The notes under the pieces were generated by a model, which worked only from the letters and a program-made list of their open reading frames with translations, did no database searches and had not been told where the DNA came from. DNA of 51,692 bases. Source: an uncultured Eggerthellaceae bacterium. Its GTDB lineage: Bacteria; Actinomycetota; Coriobacteriia; Coriobacteriales; Eggerthellaceae. The translations under genes were made by a program, and so were the position numbers. This document shows, in pieces, positions 26,767 through 35,382 of the stretch (its first letter is position 1; each line of letters begins with the position of its first letter). The stretch is from NCBI GenBank assembly GCA_947565185.1, contig CANODU010000007.1:1-51692 (forward strand). Reading direction: 5' to 3'.

Positions 26767-29109
26767 TCAACCGATCTTCACGATGGGAGCATAATCCTTC
26801 AAGAGCTTCTTGGTGGAACCGGTGTTCTTGAACTTGACGTAGATCACATCGGAGGTGGCCTTCACCACGGTGCCGCGACCGAAGGTCTTGTGATCCACCG
26901 TATCCCCGGTCTTGAACGTCTCCTTCGCTCCTGCGCGCTTGCCATCGCTTGTGGTACCGCGTGCGGCGCTGGCATAGGAGCGTCCACGAGAGCCCGAAGC
27001 GCTGGAGCGGCCGAAGACGCGACCACCACCGGCTTCGGTCCCCGAACCCGCGATGCCGCGCCTGCTCCCGCGCTTCTCCCAACCGCTGCCTGAGAAGCCC
27101 GCAGAGCCAAGGCCCTTGGTCTCCCGCAGCTCCTGCGGGATATCGCGCAAGAAGCTGGATATCTGATTCGCGTTCGTCTGACCGAAGAGCTTGCGCGTCT
27201 GCGCGCAGCACAGATAGAGCTTCTTGCGAGCGCGCGTGATGGCAACGTAGGCCAGCCGGCGCTCCTCTTCGTAGCCCGATGCCTCTGCGATGGAGGTCAT
27301 GTGCGGGAACACGCCCTCTTCCATGCCTGCCACGAAGACGGTGTCGAACTCCAGGCCCTTTGCAGAATGCACGGTCATGAGCGTGACCGCATGACCCTCT
27401 TCGCTAACAGCATCCAGATCCGTTCGCAAGCGCACCCATTCCAAGAGGTCAGGAAGAGAATCTCCCCGAAGCTCGCGCACAGGCTCTGCATCAACCTGCT
27501 GCGCCTCCGCCTCCGCATCGGGTGGCGCATAGAGGGCATCATCTGCCTCGTGGGTCTCAGCGAATTCGGAGACCACGCCGAAGAACTCCTTGATGTTCTC
27601 GATGCGACCGAGCGCCTCATCCGTGCCCTCAGCCTCATAGGCCTCGATGAGCCCGGTGAGAGCGATGATGCGCTCCACCACCCGCCGGAGGTCTCCTGAA
27701 TAGGTGCGCGCTTCTCGGAATATCTCCAAAAGCTCTCCTAAGGCCTTCTTCACCTGAGGGCGCACGCTCTCATCCACGAGCAGCATCTCAGCGGCCGCAG
27801 ACATGGGCACGCCCAGCTGGCCGGCGTAGGTGCGGATCTTATCCACCGTGGAGGACCCGATGCCGCGTCGGGGCACGTTCACGATGCGCTCGAATGCCAC
27901 ATCATCAGAAGGGTTGTCCACCAGCGTGAGATAGGCCATCACATGCCTGATCTCAGCGCGGTCGAAGAACTTCGTGCCGCCCACGATCCGGTAGGGCACG
28001 CCGGCACGCAAGAGCATATCCTCCAGCACGCGCGACTGCGCATTGGTGCGATAGAACACCGCCATCTGATCATAGCCGCGACCACCCCCGTGGAGCTTCT
28101 CTATCTCAGAGGCGATCCACCGACCCTCATCGCGCTCGTCAGCTGCCATATAGACGGAGAGCTTGTCCCCATCTCCTGCATCCGTGAACAGCCGCTTGGG
28201 CTTGCGCGAGGTGTTATGAGCGATGACCTCGTTCGCCGCTTTCAAGATATTGCCCGTAGAGCGATAGTTCTGCTCCAGCTTCACCGTCTTCGCATCCGGG
28301 TAATCCTCTTCGAATTCCAAGATGTTGCGGATATCCGCCCCGCGCCAAGAGTAGATGGACTGGTCATCGTCACCCACCACCATGATGTTGCGCCTCTTGG
28401 AAGCAAGCATCTGCGTGATGGCATACTGGGCATGGTTGGTGTCCTGATACTCATCCACCAAGATATAGCGAAAGCGCTCTTGGTAGGCCTCCAAGACATC
28501 TGGATGATGCTTCAAGAGCAGATAGGCATACATGAGCAGATCGTCGAAGTCCATGGCATTCGCTGCCCTCAAGCGCTTCTGATAGCTCTCATAGACGCGC
28601 GCTGCCGCCTTGTCTTGGATATCCACCGCATCCTTCGAAAACTCCCCCGGCACGATGAGCTCATTCTTCGCCTTGGAGATGCGGCCTAAGATGCCATTCA
28701 CTTGGAAGATCTTCGGGTTCAGATCCAGCTCCGCCATGATGGTCTTCACGAGGCGCTTCTGATCATCGGTGTCATAGATGGTGAAGTTGCGCGTGTATCC
28801 GATCCGTTCCGCATCTTGGCGCAAGATGCGGACGCACATGCTGTGGAAGGTGGAGACCCACATGCCCCGGGCAGAGATTCCGATGAGAGCGGAGAGCCGC
28901 TCGCGCATCTCAGATGCCGCTTTGTTGGTGAACGTGATGGCCAAGATCTCCCATGGACGCGCGCACCCCGCATCGATCATGTGCGCGATGCGGTACGTCA
29001 AGACGCGCGTCTTGCCCGACCCTGCCCCGGCCAGAACGAGAAGCGGCCCCTCCGTTGCCAGGACCGCTTCGCGTTGTGGTTCGTTGAGTGAATCGATGTC
29101 GATGGACAA
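26767..29109 (-). CDS. pcrA: ATP-dependent DNA helicase PcrA/UvrD
   Basis: A 780-residue SF1A helicase. Walker A is AGAGSGKT (27-34); other motifs are TFTNKAASEMRER (Ia), FRYILVDEYQDTN (II), GDDDQSIYSWRGA (III), LEQNYRST (IV), MTVHSAKGLEFDTVF (V) and VAITRARKKLY (VI). The C-terminus has the Gly/Ser/Arg-rich linker and the Tudor-like end (VDHKTFGRGTVVKA) characteristic of PcrA. The frame opens with TTG at 29109 (SIDIDSLNEPQREAV) after AAAGG; no suitable ATG exists. It follows the DAHP synthase gene by 28 bases and is probably cotranscribed with the shikimate genes. Confidence 0.95.
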   Translation of the reverse strand: MSIDIDSLNEPQREAVLATEGPLLVLAGAGSGKTRVLTYRIAHMIDAGCARPWEILAITFTNKAASEMRERLSALIGISARGMWVSTFHSMCVRILRQDAERIGYTRNFTIYDTDDQKRLVKTIMAELDLNPKIFQVNGILGRISKAKNELIVPGEFSKDAVDIQDKAAARVYESYQKRLRAANAMDFDDLLMYAYLLLKHHPDVLEAYQERFRYILVDEYQDTNHAQYAITQMLASKRRNIMVVGDDDQSIYSWRGADIRNILEFEEDYPDAKTVKLEQNYRSTGNILKAANEVIAHNTSRKPKRLFTDAGDGDKLSVYMAADERDEGRWIASEIEKLHGGGRGYDQMAVFYRTNAQSRVLEDMLLRAGVPYRIVGGTKFFDRAEIRHVMAYLTLVDNPSDDVAFERIVNVPRRGIGSSTVDKIRTYAGQLGVPMSAAAEMLLVDESVRPQVKKALGELLEIFREARTYSGDLRRVVERIIALTGLIEAYEAEGTDEALGRIENIKEFFGVVSEFAETHEADDALYAPPDAEAEAQQVDAEPVRELRGDSLPDLLEWVRLRTDLDAVSEEGHAVTLMTVHSAKGLEFDTVFVAGMEEGVFPHMTSIAEASGYEEERRLAYVAITRARKKLYLCCAQTRKLFGQTNANQISSFLRDIPQELRETKGLGSAGFSGSGWEKRGSRRGIAGSGTEAGGGRVFGRSSASGSRGRSYASAARGTTSDGKRAGAKETFKTGDTVDHKTFGRGTVVKATSDVIYVKFKNTGSTKKLLKDYAPIVKIG

Positions 29110-29137
29110 GATGGATGACCTTTCCTTTAAGGTTGCG

Positions 29138-29938
29138 CTAGACGATCCGCTTGCCCAACACGTCTGCGATCTGGCGAAGCTCAGCCACCAACGCCTCGAA
29201 CTGCTCGGGCGTGAGCTGCTGCGGGCCATCAGAGAGAGCCGCAGGCGGATTCGGGTGCACTTCGATCATGAGGCTGTCAGCTCCCGCTGCCACGGCCGCC
29301 TTCGCCAGAGAGGGCACCAGGTCACGCTGCCCTGCCGGGTGGGAGACGTCGATGCAGACCGGATAGAGCGACTGCTTATGGATGACGGGCACAGCAGCGA
29401 TGTCCAGCGTGAAGCGCGTGGCCGTCTCGAAGGTGCGGATGCCGCGCTCGCAGAGCACGATGTTGTCATTGCCGCAGTCTGAGATGTAGTCGCATGCCGC
29501 AAGCCATTCGGCTACGGTGCCCGCGAACCCGCGCTTGTAGAGGACCATCTTGTGCGAATCGGCCGTAACCTGTCCGATCTTCTTCAAGAGCGAGAAGTTC
29601 TGGAAATTGCGCGCGCCCACCTGCAGGCCATCCACATAGGAATGCACCAGCTCGCAATGAGCTGAATCCATGACCTCGGTCAGGGTGAAGAGACCATGCT
29701 TCTCACCTGATGCCTTCATGATCTTCAAAGCCTCTTCGCCAAGGCCCTGGAACGAATGCGGATTGGTACGAGGCTTGAATGCACCGCCGCGCACCCAGTG
29801 CAGGCCCAAGCCCTTCACGCATGCTGCCACCTCGTCGAACTGCTCGGCGGATTCCACCGAGCAAGGACCGGCATATATGGTTATCTCATCCGTCCTCTGC
29901 CCGAGGTTCGGGATGGGGGGTATCTTCTCTTCTCTCAT
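29138..29938 (-). CDS. aroF: 3-deoxy-7-phosphoheptulonate synthase (DAHP synthase, KDO8P synthase-like type)
   Basis: A 266-residue first enzyme of the shikimate pathway, joining phosphoenolpyruvate and erythrose 4-phosphate. Its short length and sequence (IYAGPCSVESAEQF, VRGGAFKPRTNPHSFQGLG, MVLYKRGFAGTVAEWLAA, LPV-like VPVIHKQSLYPVCIDVSHPA, MIEVHPNP) place it in the AroA-beta/KDO8PS-like group. AGxCSVES and the metal ligands Cys, His, Glu, Asp are present. The ATG overlaps the chorismate mutase stop as ATGA, which makes a natural chorismate-pathway pair. Confidence 0.94.
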   Translation of the reverse strand: MREEKIPPIPNLGQRTDEITIYAGPCSVESAEQFDEVAACVKGLGLHWVRGGAFKPRTNPHSFQGLGEEALKIMKASGEKHGLFTLTEVMDSAHCELVHSYVDGLQVGARNFQNFSLLKKIGQVTADSHKMVLYKRGFAGTVAEWLAACDYISDCGNDNIVLCERGIRTFETATRFTLDIAAVPVIHKQSLYPVCIDVSHPAGQRDLVPSLAKAAVAAGADSLMIEVHPNPPAALSDGPQQLTPEQFEALVAELRQIADVLGKRIV

Positions 29939-30216
29939 ACTGACGGCGTCTCCTTCATGACCTTCAGGATGGTGGTGTAGATCTCACGCAGGTTCTCGTT
30001 GTAGAGAGGACCGTTGTTATAGCTGGCCACCTTCGTCAGTATCTCCTCTTCGCGGCGTGCGTCGAACAGCCCCATCTTGGCCTCCGGCTTGAGCCCGCGG
30101 ATCACGAGCGAATGCCCCGCCCGCTTGTTCAGGAGATCCACGAGCTGCTCGTCGATCTCGTCGATGTCACGCCGATGCTTCTCGATCTCCTGGAGTGCCT
30201 GGTTCGTATCTGGCAT
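29935..30216 (-). CDS. Chorismate mutase (AroQ class)
   Basis: A 93-residue all-helical enzyme converting chorismate to prephenate for phenylalanine and tyrosine synthesis. The AroQ pattern is visible: EIEKHRRDIDEIDEQLVDLLNKRAG, followed by ARREEEILTKV and the third helix LREIYTTILKVMK. Start ATG at 30216 (MPDTNQALQ) after GAAAGGACG. It overlaps the DAHP synthase gene; in some bacteria these two activities are fused or form a complex, which may explain the coupling. Confidence 0.9.
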   Translation of the reverse strand: MPDTNQALQEIEKHRRDIDEIDEQLVDLLNKRAGHSLVIRGLKPEAKMGLFDARREEEILTKVASYNNGPLYNENLREIYTTILKVMKETPSV

Positions 30217-30315
30217 CTCTTCGTCCTTTCGGATCATATCTCTAGCGCTCAAAGGGACTTCCCTGTCTGCGCGTGAGCGATATGATACACCGGAAAAGAC
30301 GCTGCGCTGCAACTT

Positions 30316-31086
30316 CTAGGCGCACGCTTGCGCAAGCACGCGCCGAGCGTTCGCAGCGCATGTCCGCGCCAGCGCATCTGGGCACAAGCCACGGAGCTTG
30401 GCAAGGCTGCGCACCGTGTTATCCAGCTCTTGCCTCCATGCGCCCTCATCCCATGCGCATCCCTCATGAGCGGGGCTATCCGTCTCCAAGAGGAGCTGAC
30501 CTGAAGGGATGGCGGCGGCATAGCGCTGGCCTGGGGCGGTGGCCATCATCTTCATGCCCACCGAGAAGAATGCGCCCGTGGCAACAGCGCGTCCGAATTC
30601 TTCGTGCGAACCCTGGAACCAGTGGAAGAGGGCGGTGTTCGCATCCAGGGTGTGCAAGTCATCCAACATGTCCAAAAGCTGCGTAGTCGCATGCACGGCA
30701 TGGAACGTGATCACGCGTCCATCATGTGCCTCATGGATATCAGAGAGGATGCGTCTGAGCACATGGCATTGGAGCTCCTTCGTAGCCTTGCGCGTCCCCG
30801 CAAGGTCAAGACCCACCTCGCCGATAAGGCGCGTCTCAGGCAACTGGGATTCGAAACGCGCGATATCCACCTCTGAAATGCGGTTATCAGCCACCCACCA
30901 GGGGTGGAGCCCGAGTGCCACATGGATGTTCTCAAGACCTGCGAAGCGTTCAGAGCTGGAGACGAAGCTGGACGGCACCACTGTGCACGTAAGCGCGCAG
31001 ATGCTGAGTCCACCTGATGCTTTCGCCACGCTTTCAGCATCTTCGGCGAAATCCAGGTGGCAGTGCATATCGAAGAGCTCTTCCAT
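30316..31086 (-). CDS. TatD family hydrolase
   Basis: A 256-residue metal-dependent hydrolase with a TIM-barrel. HxH is in FDMHCHLDF, a Glu in IGEVGLDLAG, His in VITFHAVHA and FHWFQGS, and the final Asp in LLLETDSP; these are the metal ligands of TatD enzymes. TatD proteins are DNases or related phosphodiesterases. The ATG at 31086 has AAGGAGG six bases upstream. A 99-base gap separates it from the chorismate mutase gene. Confidence 0.85.
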   Translation of the reverse strand: MEELFDMHCHLDFAEDAESVAKASGGLSICALTCTVVPSSFVSSSERFAGLENIHVALGLHPWWVADNRISEVDIARFESQLPETRLIGEVGLDLAGTRKATKELQCHVLRRILSDIHEAHDGRVITFHAVHATTQLLDMLDDLHTLDANTALFHWFQGSHEEFGRAVATGAFFSVGMKMMATAPGQRYAAAIPSGQLLLETDSPAHEGCAWDEGAWRQELDNTVRSLAKLRGLCPDALARTCAANARRVLAQACA

Positions 31087-31314
31087 CCCAAGCCTCCTTG
31101 CTGGTCGACGATGAAGCGCACACCTGCATGACACTATAGGCTGCACGCGCACGAGCAGCTGGGTCAGTGAGCGGATCGCGCAAGGTGCGTTGGCAAAGCG
31201 TTTTCCATCCGTGATGAGCGCTTGCGCAACAGACAGGTGCTCAGGGTTGCCGATATCTCAGGATTGCGTCATCATGGCTTGTCTCATCCGCTTGAAGAAG
31301 AGGCTGATTCGCTC
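31087..31314. other. Intergenic region between divergent tatD-like and uppP
   Basis: A 228-base gap holding promoters for two divergent genes. TATAGT (minus strand, near 31131-31136) may be a -10 box for the TatD gene. For uppP I see only weak boxes. No RNA gene or repeat of the REP-like family was found. Confidence 0.3.
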
Positions 31315-32244
31315 ATGGATATGGTCATAGAGGTATTGAAAGCGCTGCTGATCGGCGTGGTGGAGGGCATCACCGAATGGCTCCCCATCTCGTCTACTGG
31401 GCACATGATCTTGGTAGACGAATTCGTGAAGCTCCAGGTCTCCGACGCCTTCCGCGAGCTGTTCTTGGTGGTCATCCAGATCGGCGCCATCATGGCCGTC
31501 ATCATCCTCTACTTCCATAAGCTCAATCCCCTCTCTCCTAAGAAGAGTGCTCAAGAGAAGCGCGGCACCTGGCATCTGTGGGGCATGGTGGTGATCGGCT
31601 GCATCCCGGCGGCCATCGTGGGCTTCCTCTTCGACGACTTCTTCACCGAGCACTTCCACAATGCTTGGACCGTCGCTGCCGCGCTCATCGTCTACGGCAT
31701 CGTATTCATCGTGCTAGAGCGGCACAATCGAAAGCGCGAAGCGCGCTATCTGGCCGAGCAGGTGCATGGGAAGCATGCGCGCGTGGCTGCGGGGACCGAT
31801 GGGGACACCGCAGAGATGGCGCTGTTCCGCGTGAAGACGGTGGATGACATCGACGCGAAGACGGCGTTCAAGATAGGGCTCTTCCAGGTGCTGGCCATCG
31901 TGCCGGGCACATCGCGCTCAGGCTCCACCATCATCGGCGGCATGCTCTGCGGATGCTCGCGCACCGCCGCAGCCGAGTTCACGTTCTTCTTGGCCATTCC
32001 CATCATGTTCGGCTGGGGCCTCTTGAAGACGGTGAAGTACATCATGGAACTGGGCTTGGCCATGACCGGCACTGAGATGGCAGTGCTCATCGTGGGCGTG
32101 GTGACAGCCTTCGTCGTGTCAGTCATCTCCATCAAGTTCCTGATGGGATATATCAAGAAGAACGATTTCACAGCCTTCGGCGTCTACCGCATCATCTTAG
32201 GGGTGGCTGTGCTGGCTTACTTCGGGGCGCGTCTGATGTTCTAA
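31315..32244 (+). CDS. uppP: Undecaprenyl-diphosphatase (UppP/BacA)
   Basis: A 309-residue integral membrane enzyme that recycles undecaprenyl pyrophosphate for peptidoglycan synthesis. Both active-site motifs are intact: EGITEWLPISSTGHM near the N-terminus and PGTSRSGSTIIGGM in the second half. About eight hydrophobic segments. An additional polar insertion (about 130-170) makes it somewhat longer than the 265-290 residues usual for the family. Start ATG at 31315 after AGAAGAGG; ATG at 31321 is an alternative. Confidence 0.94.
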   Translation: MDMVIEVLKALLIGVVEGITEWLPISSTGHMILVDEFVKLQVSDAFRELFLVVIQIGAIMAVIILYFHKLNPLSPKKSAQEKRGTWHLWGMVVIGCIPAAIVGFLFDDFFTEHFHNAWTVAAALIVYGIVFIVLERHNRKREARYLAEQVHGKHARVAAGTDGDTAEMALFRVKTVDDIDAKTAFKIGLFQVLAIVPGTSRSGSTIIGGMLCGCSRTAAAEFTFFLAIPIMFGWGLLKTVKYIMELGLAMTGTEMAVLIVGVVTAFVVSVISIKFLMGYIKKNDFTAFGVYRIILGVAVLAYFGARLMF

Positions 32245-32253
32245 GGGTTTCCC

Positions 32254-33117
32254 TTAGAAGAAGACGATGACGATGAGCACGATGATGAGGATGACGAGCA
32301 CGGGGATGGCCACCTTGACGAAGGGCGGCAAGGACGAGAAGGGCTTGCCCCTGCCATAGTTCGCACTCCCGCTGATGGTATCTGAAAGCGATCCCAAATC
32401 CGTCCGACGGGAGAGCCGCGGCCGATCAGACGTGTTGCTCCCCGAATGCGAGCGCCATTTTGCCTTCGGGTTCGACGTGTCGATGATGGGGTCTGGCTTG
32501 TCGGATTCCTCCACCGAATAAGAGACCAGCTGATTCATCTCATTGAAGGCACGCGAGTCGATGCTGCCGCGGCCGTCGATCACCTCGCGATTGGTGGTGC
32601 GCGACGCCCTTTGCGCTGACAGCGCGTCGCGCACTTCGCGCTCACGCTCATAGCTGTCCCGGGAACGCTGCGTGCGCGTACGGCTCTCTTGAGACGTTAG
32701 AGGCGCCACCACGCGATGCGCCCGGAAATTGCCATGCGCCTCCTGCTCATGGATGCCTGATGAGGTGCGCGCGTTGGCTGCCTCCATGTCGCGCTTGGCT
32801 TGGCGGCGCTGCGCCTGCATCCGCTCTTCCTCAGCGCGCCGTGCCTCCAGGATCTGGCGTTGGGTCTCGCGCTCCTTCCACCGAAGCGAATTCTCGTTGT
32901 AGCTCTTGGCGTGCTCTTGCGAGCGCATCCGCGCACTGCGAGCGCGAGCCGCATCTTGTGCCGCATAGGATGACACGATGCTGTCACGAGAAGGGCGGCT
33001 GGTCACCTGGCCACGACTGCCGAAAGAGCGCTCACCCGAAGCGCTCCCTGGCGCCTCTTCATTCCTCTTGCGCCCGTCATAGAGTATCTGTGGCTGCTCA
33101 TCTTGATTGTGCGGCAT
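32254..33117 (-). CDS. Predicted tail-anchored protein with charged low-complexity body; unknown function
   Basis: A 287-residue protein without recognised domain. It has a very polar body rich in Arg, Glu, Gln and Ser (about 1-240; likely coiled coil at 75-115, RWKERETQRQILEARRAEEE) and a single hydrophobic C-terminal segment (about 266-287, VAIPVLVILIIVLIVIVFF) ending the protein. No signal peptide. It would sit in the cytoplasm, anchored at its C-terminus. It follows the Fe-S protein gene by 18 bases. Convergent with uppP, whose stop is 9 bases away. Function unknown. Confidence 0.75.
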   Translation of the reverse strand: MPHNQDEQPQILYDGRKRNEEAPGSASGERSFGSRGQVTSRPSRDSIVSSYAAQDAARARSARMRSQEHAKSYNENSLRWKERETQRQILEARRAEEERMQAQRRQAKRDMEAANARTSSGIHEQEAHGNFRAHRVVAPLTSQESRTRTQRSRDSYEREREVRDALSAQRASRTTNREVIDGRGSIDSRAFNEMNQLVSYSVEESDKPDPIIDTSNPKAKWRSHSGSNTSDRPRLSRRTDLGSLSDTISGSANYGRGKPFSSLPPFVKVAIPVLVILIIVLIVIVFF

Positions 33118-33135
33118 TGCTCATCCCCATCTGGC

Positions 33136-34443
33136 CTAGAAGAACGTTTGATCGAGCCACGGGCCGTATTCGCCCGTCCACATATCATTGAGCTGCTGAA
33201 AGACGAGCGTCCAGTCTATCCGCTCGCCCAAGAGAGCCTCTAGGTAGTGCACATTTGCCATGCCCGCCTCCGGCGCGGCAAGGTTCGCCTGAGCGATGGT
33301 ATAGGTGCACGTGGGGCACATGGTGATGAGCGTCTGCGCTCCTGTAGCCTTGGCTTCCCCGATGACGCGCCAGACGCGCTCATCGGTGATGGTCGGGTCA
33401 TAGGACGCAACAGCTCCCCCTGCCCCGCAGCACAACGTCCCACGCTTGGCGTGGTCCATCTCCACCTGCTTGATATCAGGGGCGAATTCAGCGAACAACT
33501 GCCGAAGCGCATTGGCATTGCGCATGTCCTCACGATCATGGCACGAGTCGAAGAACGTGATGGAATCCAGCGGCAAGGGAGCAAAGCCCGCGTCCTTGCC
33601 CGCCTCCACGCGCTGATGAGCGCAGTCCAAGAGCAGCTCAGGCAAGGGCACCAAGGTGATATCAGCGGGCATGTCTGGCCGAAACTCATCGGCACACCCG
33701 GGGCAGATGGTCACCATGCGCGTGATGCCCGCCTTCTGCATGCGCTCGATGAGGGAAAGCCTCAAGTCTCGCGCTCGCTGGAACATGCCCGCGCTCATGA
33801 GCGGGCTGCCACAGCATGCATCGGATAAGGCCCACGATATCCCCGCATCGGTCAACCACTGCCCTGCCGCGCGCACCACCTGTGGCGCGTAGGAGACCAA
33901 AGAGCACCCAGGGAAGAAGAGCGTATCCACCCAGCCGTGGCCGTATTCAGCTGCTGCATCCAATGTGATCATGTCCTCATAGCCGATGCCGTAGATGGCG
34001 CGATAGGCGCTGAAGATATGCCACTCGTTGTCCACCATCACGAGCTTCGAATCTTGAGGTGGCATGAGGTTCGCGCGCATGAACAACTCTCGCCAAGCGC
34101 GCATGTGCTCCGGCGCACCTATGTGGCGCGCGCACGCAGCCGTGCAATGCCCGCAGAAGCAGCACTGGCGAAGCGCATGGTAGAGCGTGGGATCCTCTTG
34201 CATGAGCGCTATGAGCGCTTGTGGCTGGTCGTCGAAGGGCAGCGCCTCTATGCGTTGGTATGCTTGGATGATCTGGCCCATGTCCAGGCCAGGACCTTCT
34301 AAGACATCGCAGCGTCGCGTGCACTTCCGGCAGTGCGAACAGGTGAGCTGATTGTTCGCCCATGCCGCAAGGATATCCAGCTTCGCGCTCCCTGCCTGTG
34401 CAAGGGAAGACGTCTCTTGCTGTGTCAGTCTCTCAGCTCTCAT
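33136..34443 (-). CDS. (Fe-S)-binding protein, HdrD/GlpC/LutA-like
   Basis: A 435-residue soluble electron-transfer protein. Two [4Fe-4S] motifs are at the N-terminus (CSHCRKCTRRC and CCFCGHCTAAC, both C-x2-C-x2-C-x3-C), followed by two cysteine-rich CCG domains (DACCGSPL with CPGC; LCCGAGG with CPTC). This layout is that of heterodisulfide reductase subunit D, GlpC and similar proteins. The partner is not encoded beside it; the neighbour downstream is a tail-anchored protein, which could be its membrane tether (inference). ATG at 34443. Confidence 0.85.
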   Translation of the reverse strand: MRAERLTQQETSSLAQAGSAKLDILAAWANNQLTCSHCRKCTRRCDVLEGPGLDMGQIIQAYQRIEALPFDDQPQALIALMQEDPTLYHALRQCCFCGHCTAACARHIGAPEHMRAWRELFMRANLMPPQDSKLVMVDNEWHIFSAYRAIYGIGYEDMITLDAAAEYGHGWVDTLFFPGCSLVSYAPQVVRAAGQWLTDAGISWALSDACCGSPLMSAGMFQRARDLRLSLIERMQKAGITRMVTICPGCADEFRPDMPADITLVPLPELLLDCAHQRVEAGKDAGFAPLPLDSITFFDSCHDREDMRNANALRQLFAEFAPDIKQVEMDHAKRGTLCCGAGGAVASYDPTITDERVWRVIGEAKATGAQTLITMCPTCTYTIAQANLAAPEAGMANVHYLEALLGERIDWTLVFQQLNDMWTGEYGPWLDQTFF

Positions 34444-34577
34444 CCTGATAGCCTCACGCTGCCTCTGCCGTCTGGCTCTGCCGAATCACCGAAATGCCGA
34501 AGCCGTGATGAGCACAAGCCCTAGAATCTTGCCACGAACAGGATAACCCACCCCAAGCCCAAAGAGGAGCTCCCACG

Positions 34578-35177
34578 ATGAATGTTGTCTGCCTTGACCT
34601 GGAAGGCGTGTTGGTCCCAGAGATCTGGATCGCCTTCGCCGAAGCCACGGGCATCGAAGGGCTCAAGCGTACCACGCGCGATGAGCCAGATTACGACAAG
34701 CTGATGGAATATCGCATCGAACTGCTGCATGAGCATGGGCTGAAGCTGGCAGACATCCAAGCAGTCATCGCTCAGATGGACCCCATGCCCGGTGCCAAGG
34801 AATTCTTGGATGACCTACGCCAATGCACGCAGGTCATCATCATCTCAGATACGTTCGCTCAGTTCGCACGTCCGCTGATGGAGAAGCTGGGATGGCCGAC
34901 CATCTTCTGCAATGAGCTGGTCATCTCCTCTGACGGCGAAGTGACCGGATATAAGATGCGCTGCAAGGATACGAAGCTCACCACGGTGCGCGCCCTGCAT
35001 GAGGCCGGGCTTGAGACCATCGCCTCAGGAGATTCCTACAACGATGTGCAGATGATCCTCTATTCGAAGGCGGGATTCTTCTTCCGCACCACTGATGCCC
35101 TGAAGGCCGAATACCCTGACGTGCCTGCCTTCACGGAATACGCTGACCTGCTTGCTGCCATCAAAGACGTCCTGTAA
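34578..35177 (+). CDS. thrH: Bifunctional phosphoserine phosphatase/homoserine phosphotransferase (ThrH)
   Basis: A 199-residue HAD enzyme. It begins CLDLEGVLVPEIWIAFAEAT, the near-invariant start of ThrH, where motif I is DLEGV rather than the DxDGT of other HAD phosphatases. The motif III/IV region has GDSYNDVQM. Pseudomonas ThrH dephosphorylates phosphoserine and can transfer the phosphate to homoserine. Start ATG at 34578 after AGAGGAG. A TAGAAT box lies at 34522-34527. A strong hairpin (35199-35228) follows. It stands alone, divergent from the Fe-S protein gene. Confidence 0.92.
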   Translation: MNVVCLDLEGVLVPEIWIAFAEATGIEGLKRTTRDEPDYDKLMEYRIELLHEHGLKLADIQAVIAQMDPMPGAKEFLDDLRQCTQVIIISDTFAQFARPLMEKLGWPTIFCNELVISSDGEVTGYKMRCKDTKLTTVRALHEAGLETIASGDSYNDVQMILYSKAGFFFRTTDALKAEYPDVPAFTEYADLLAAIKDVL

Positions 35178-35198
35178 GTCAGCAAACAGAGATGTGCT

Positions 35199-35228
35199 AT
35201 GCCCTTTGCATTTCCATGCAAAGGGCAT
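35199..35228 (+). repeat. Conserved 13-pair hairpin (H1), also likely terminator of thrH
   Basis: ATGCCCTTTGCAT and ATGCAAAGGGCAT form a perfect 13-pair stem with loop TTCC, followed by TTGTCTT. The same hairpin occurs at 38815-38842 with another loop. In both places it adjoins a REP-like element, in a conserved arrangement of about 70 bases. Confidence 0.75.
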
Positions 35229-35239
35229 TGTCTTCATGT

Positions 35240-35263
35240 GTGCTGGCAGTTGCCAGCACCCAC
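35240..35263 (-). repeat. REP-like element 5
   Basis: On the minus strand GTGG then GTGCTGGCA, loop AC, TGCCAGCAC: a perfect nine-pair stem. It is joined to H1 with an 11-base spacer that is largely conserved at the second locus, and it faces element 6. Confidence 0.75.
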
Positions 35264-35329
35264 GAGAACTGAAGCCCTGTGTCACTTGGATTAGTTCCTA
35301 GCATCCATGAATGGGATGCATCAAGATCC

Positions 35330-35353
35330 GTGGGTGCCGCCAACTGACGGCGC
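35330..35353 (+). repeat. REP-like element 6
   Basis: GTGG then GTGCCG and CGGCGC arms around an eight-base interior (six pairs, one G-T). It forms with element 5 a second inverted pair, here with 66 bases between the GTGG tetramers. Confidence 0.6.
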
Positions 35354-35382
35354 GAGTGAATGCACGTCGTGTGTACGCGCCA

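Noticed and set aside
35199-35353. Possible CRISPR-like or tandem repeat array
   Set aside because: The repeats are dissimilar palindromes in both orientations with unequal spacing and no cas genes; they fit the REP-like family better.
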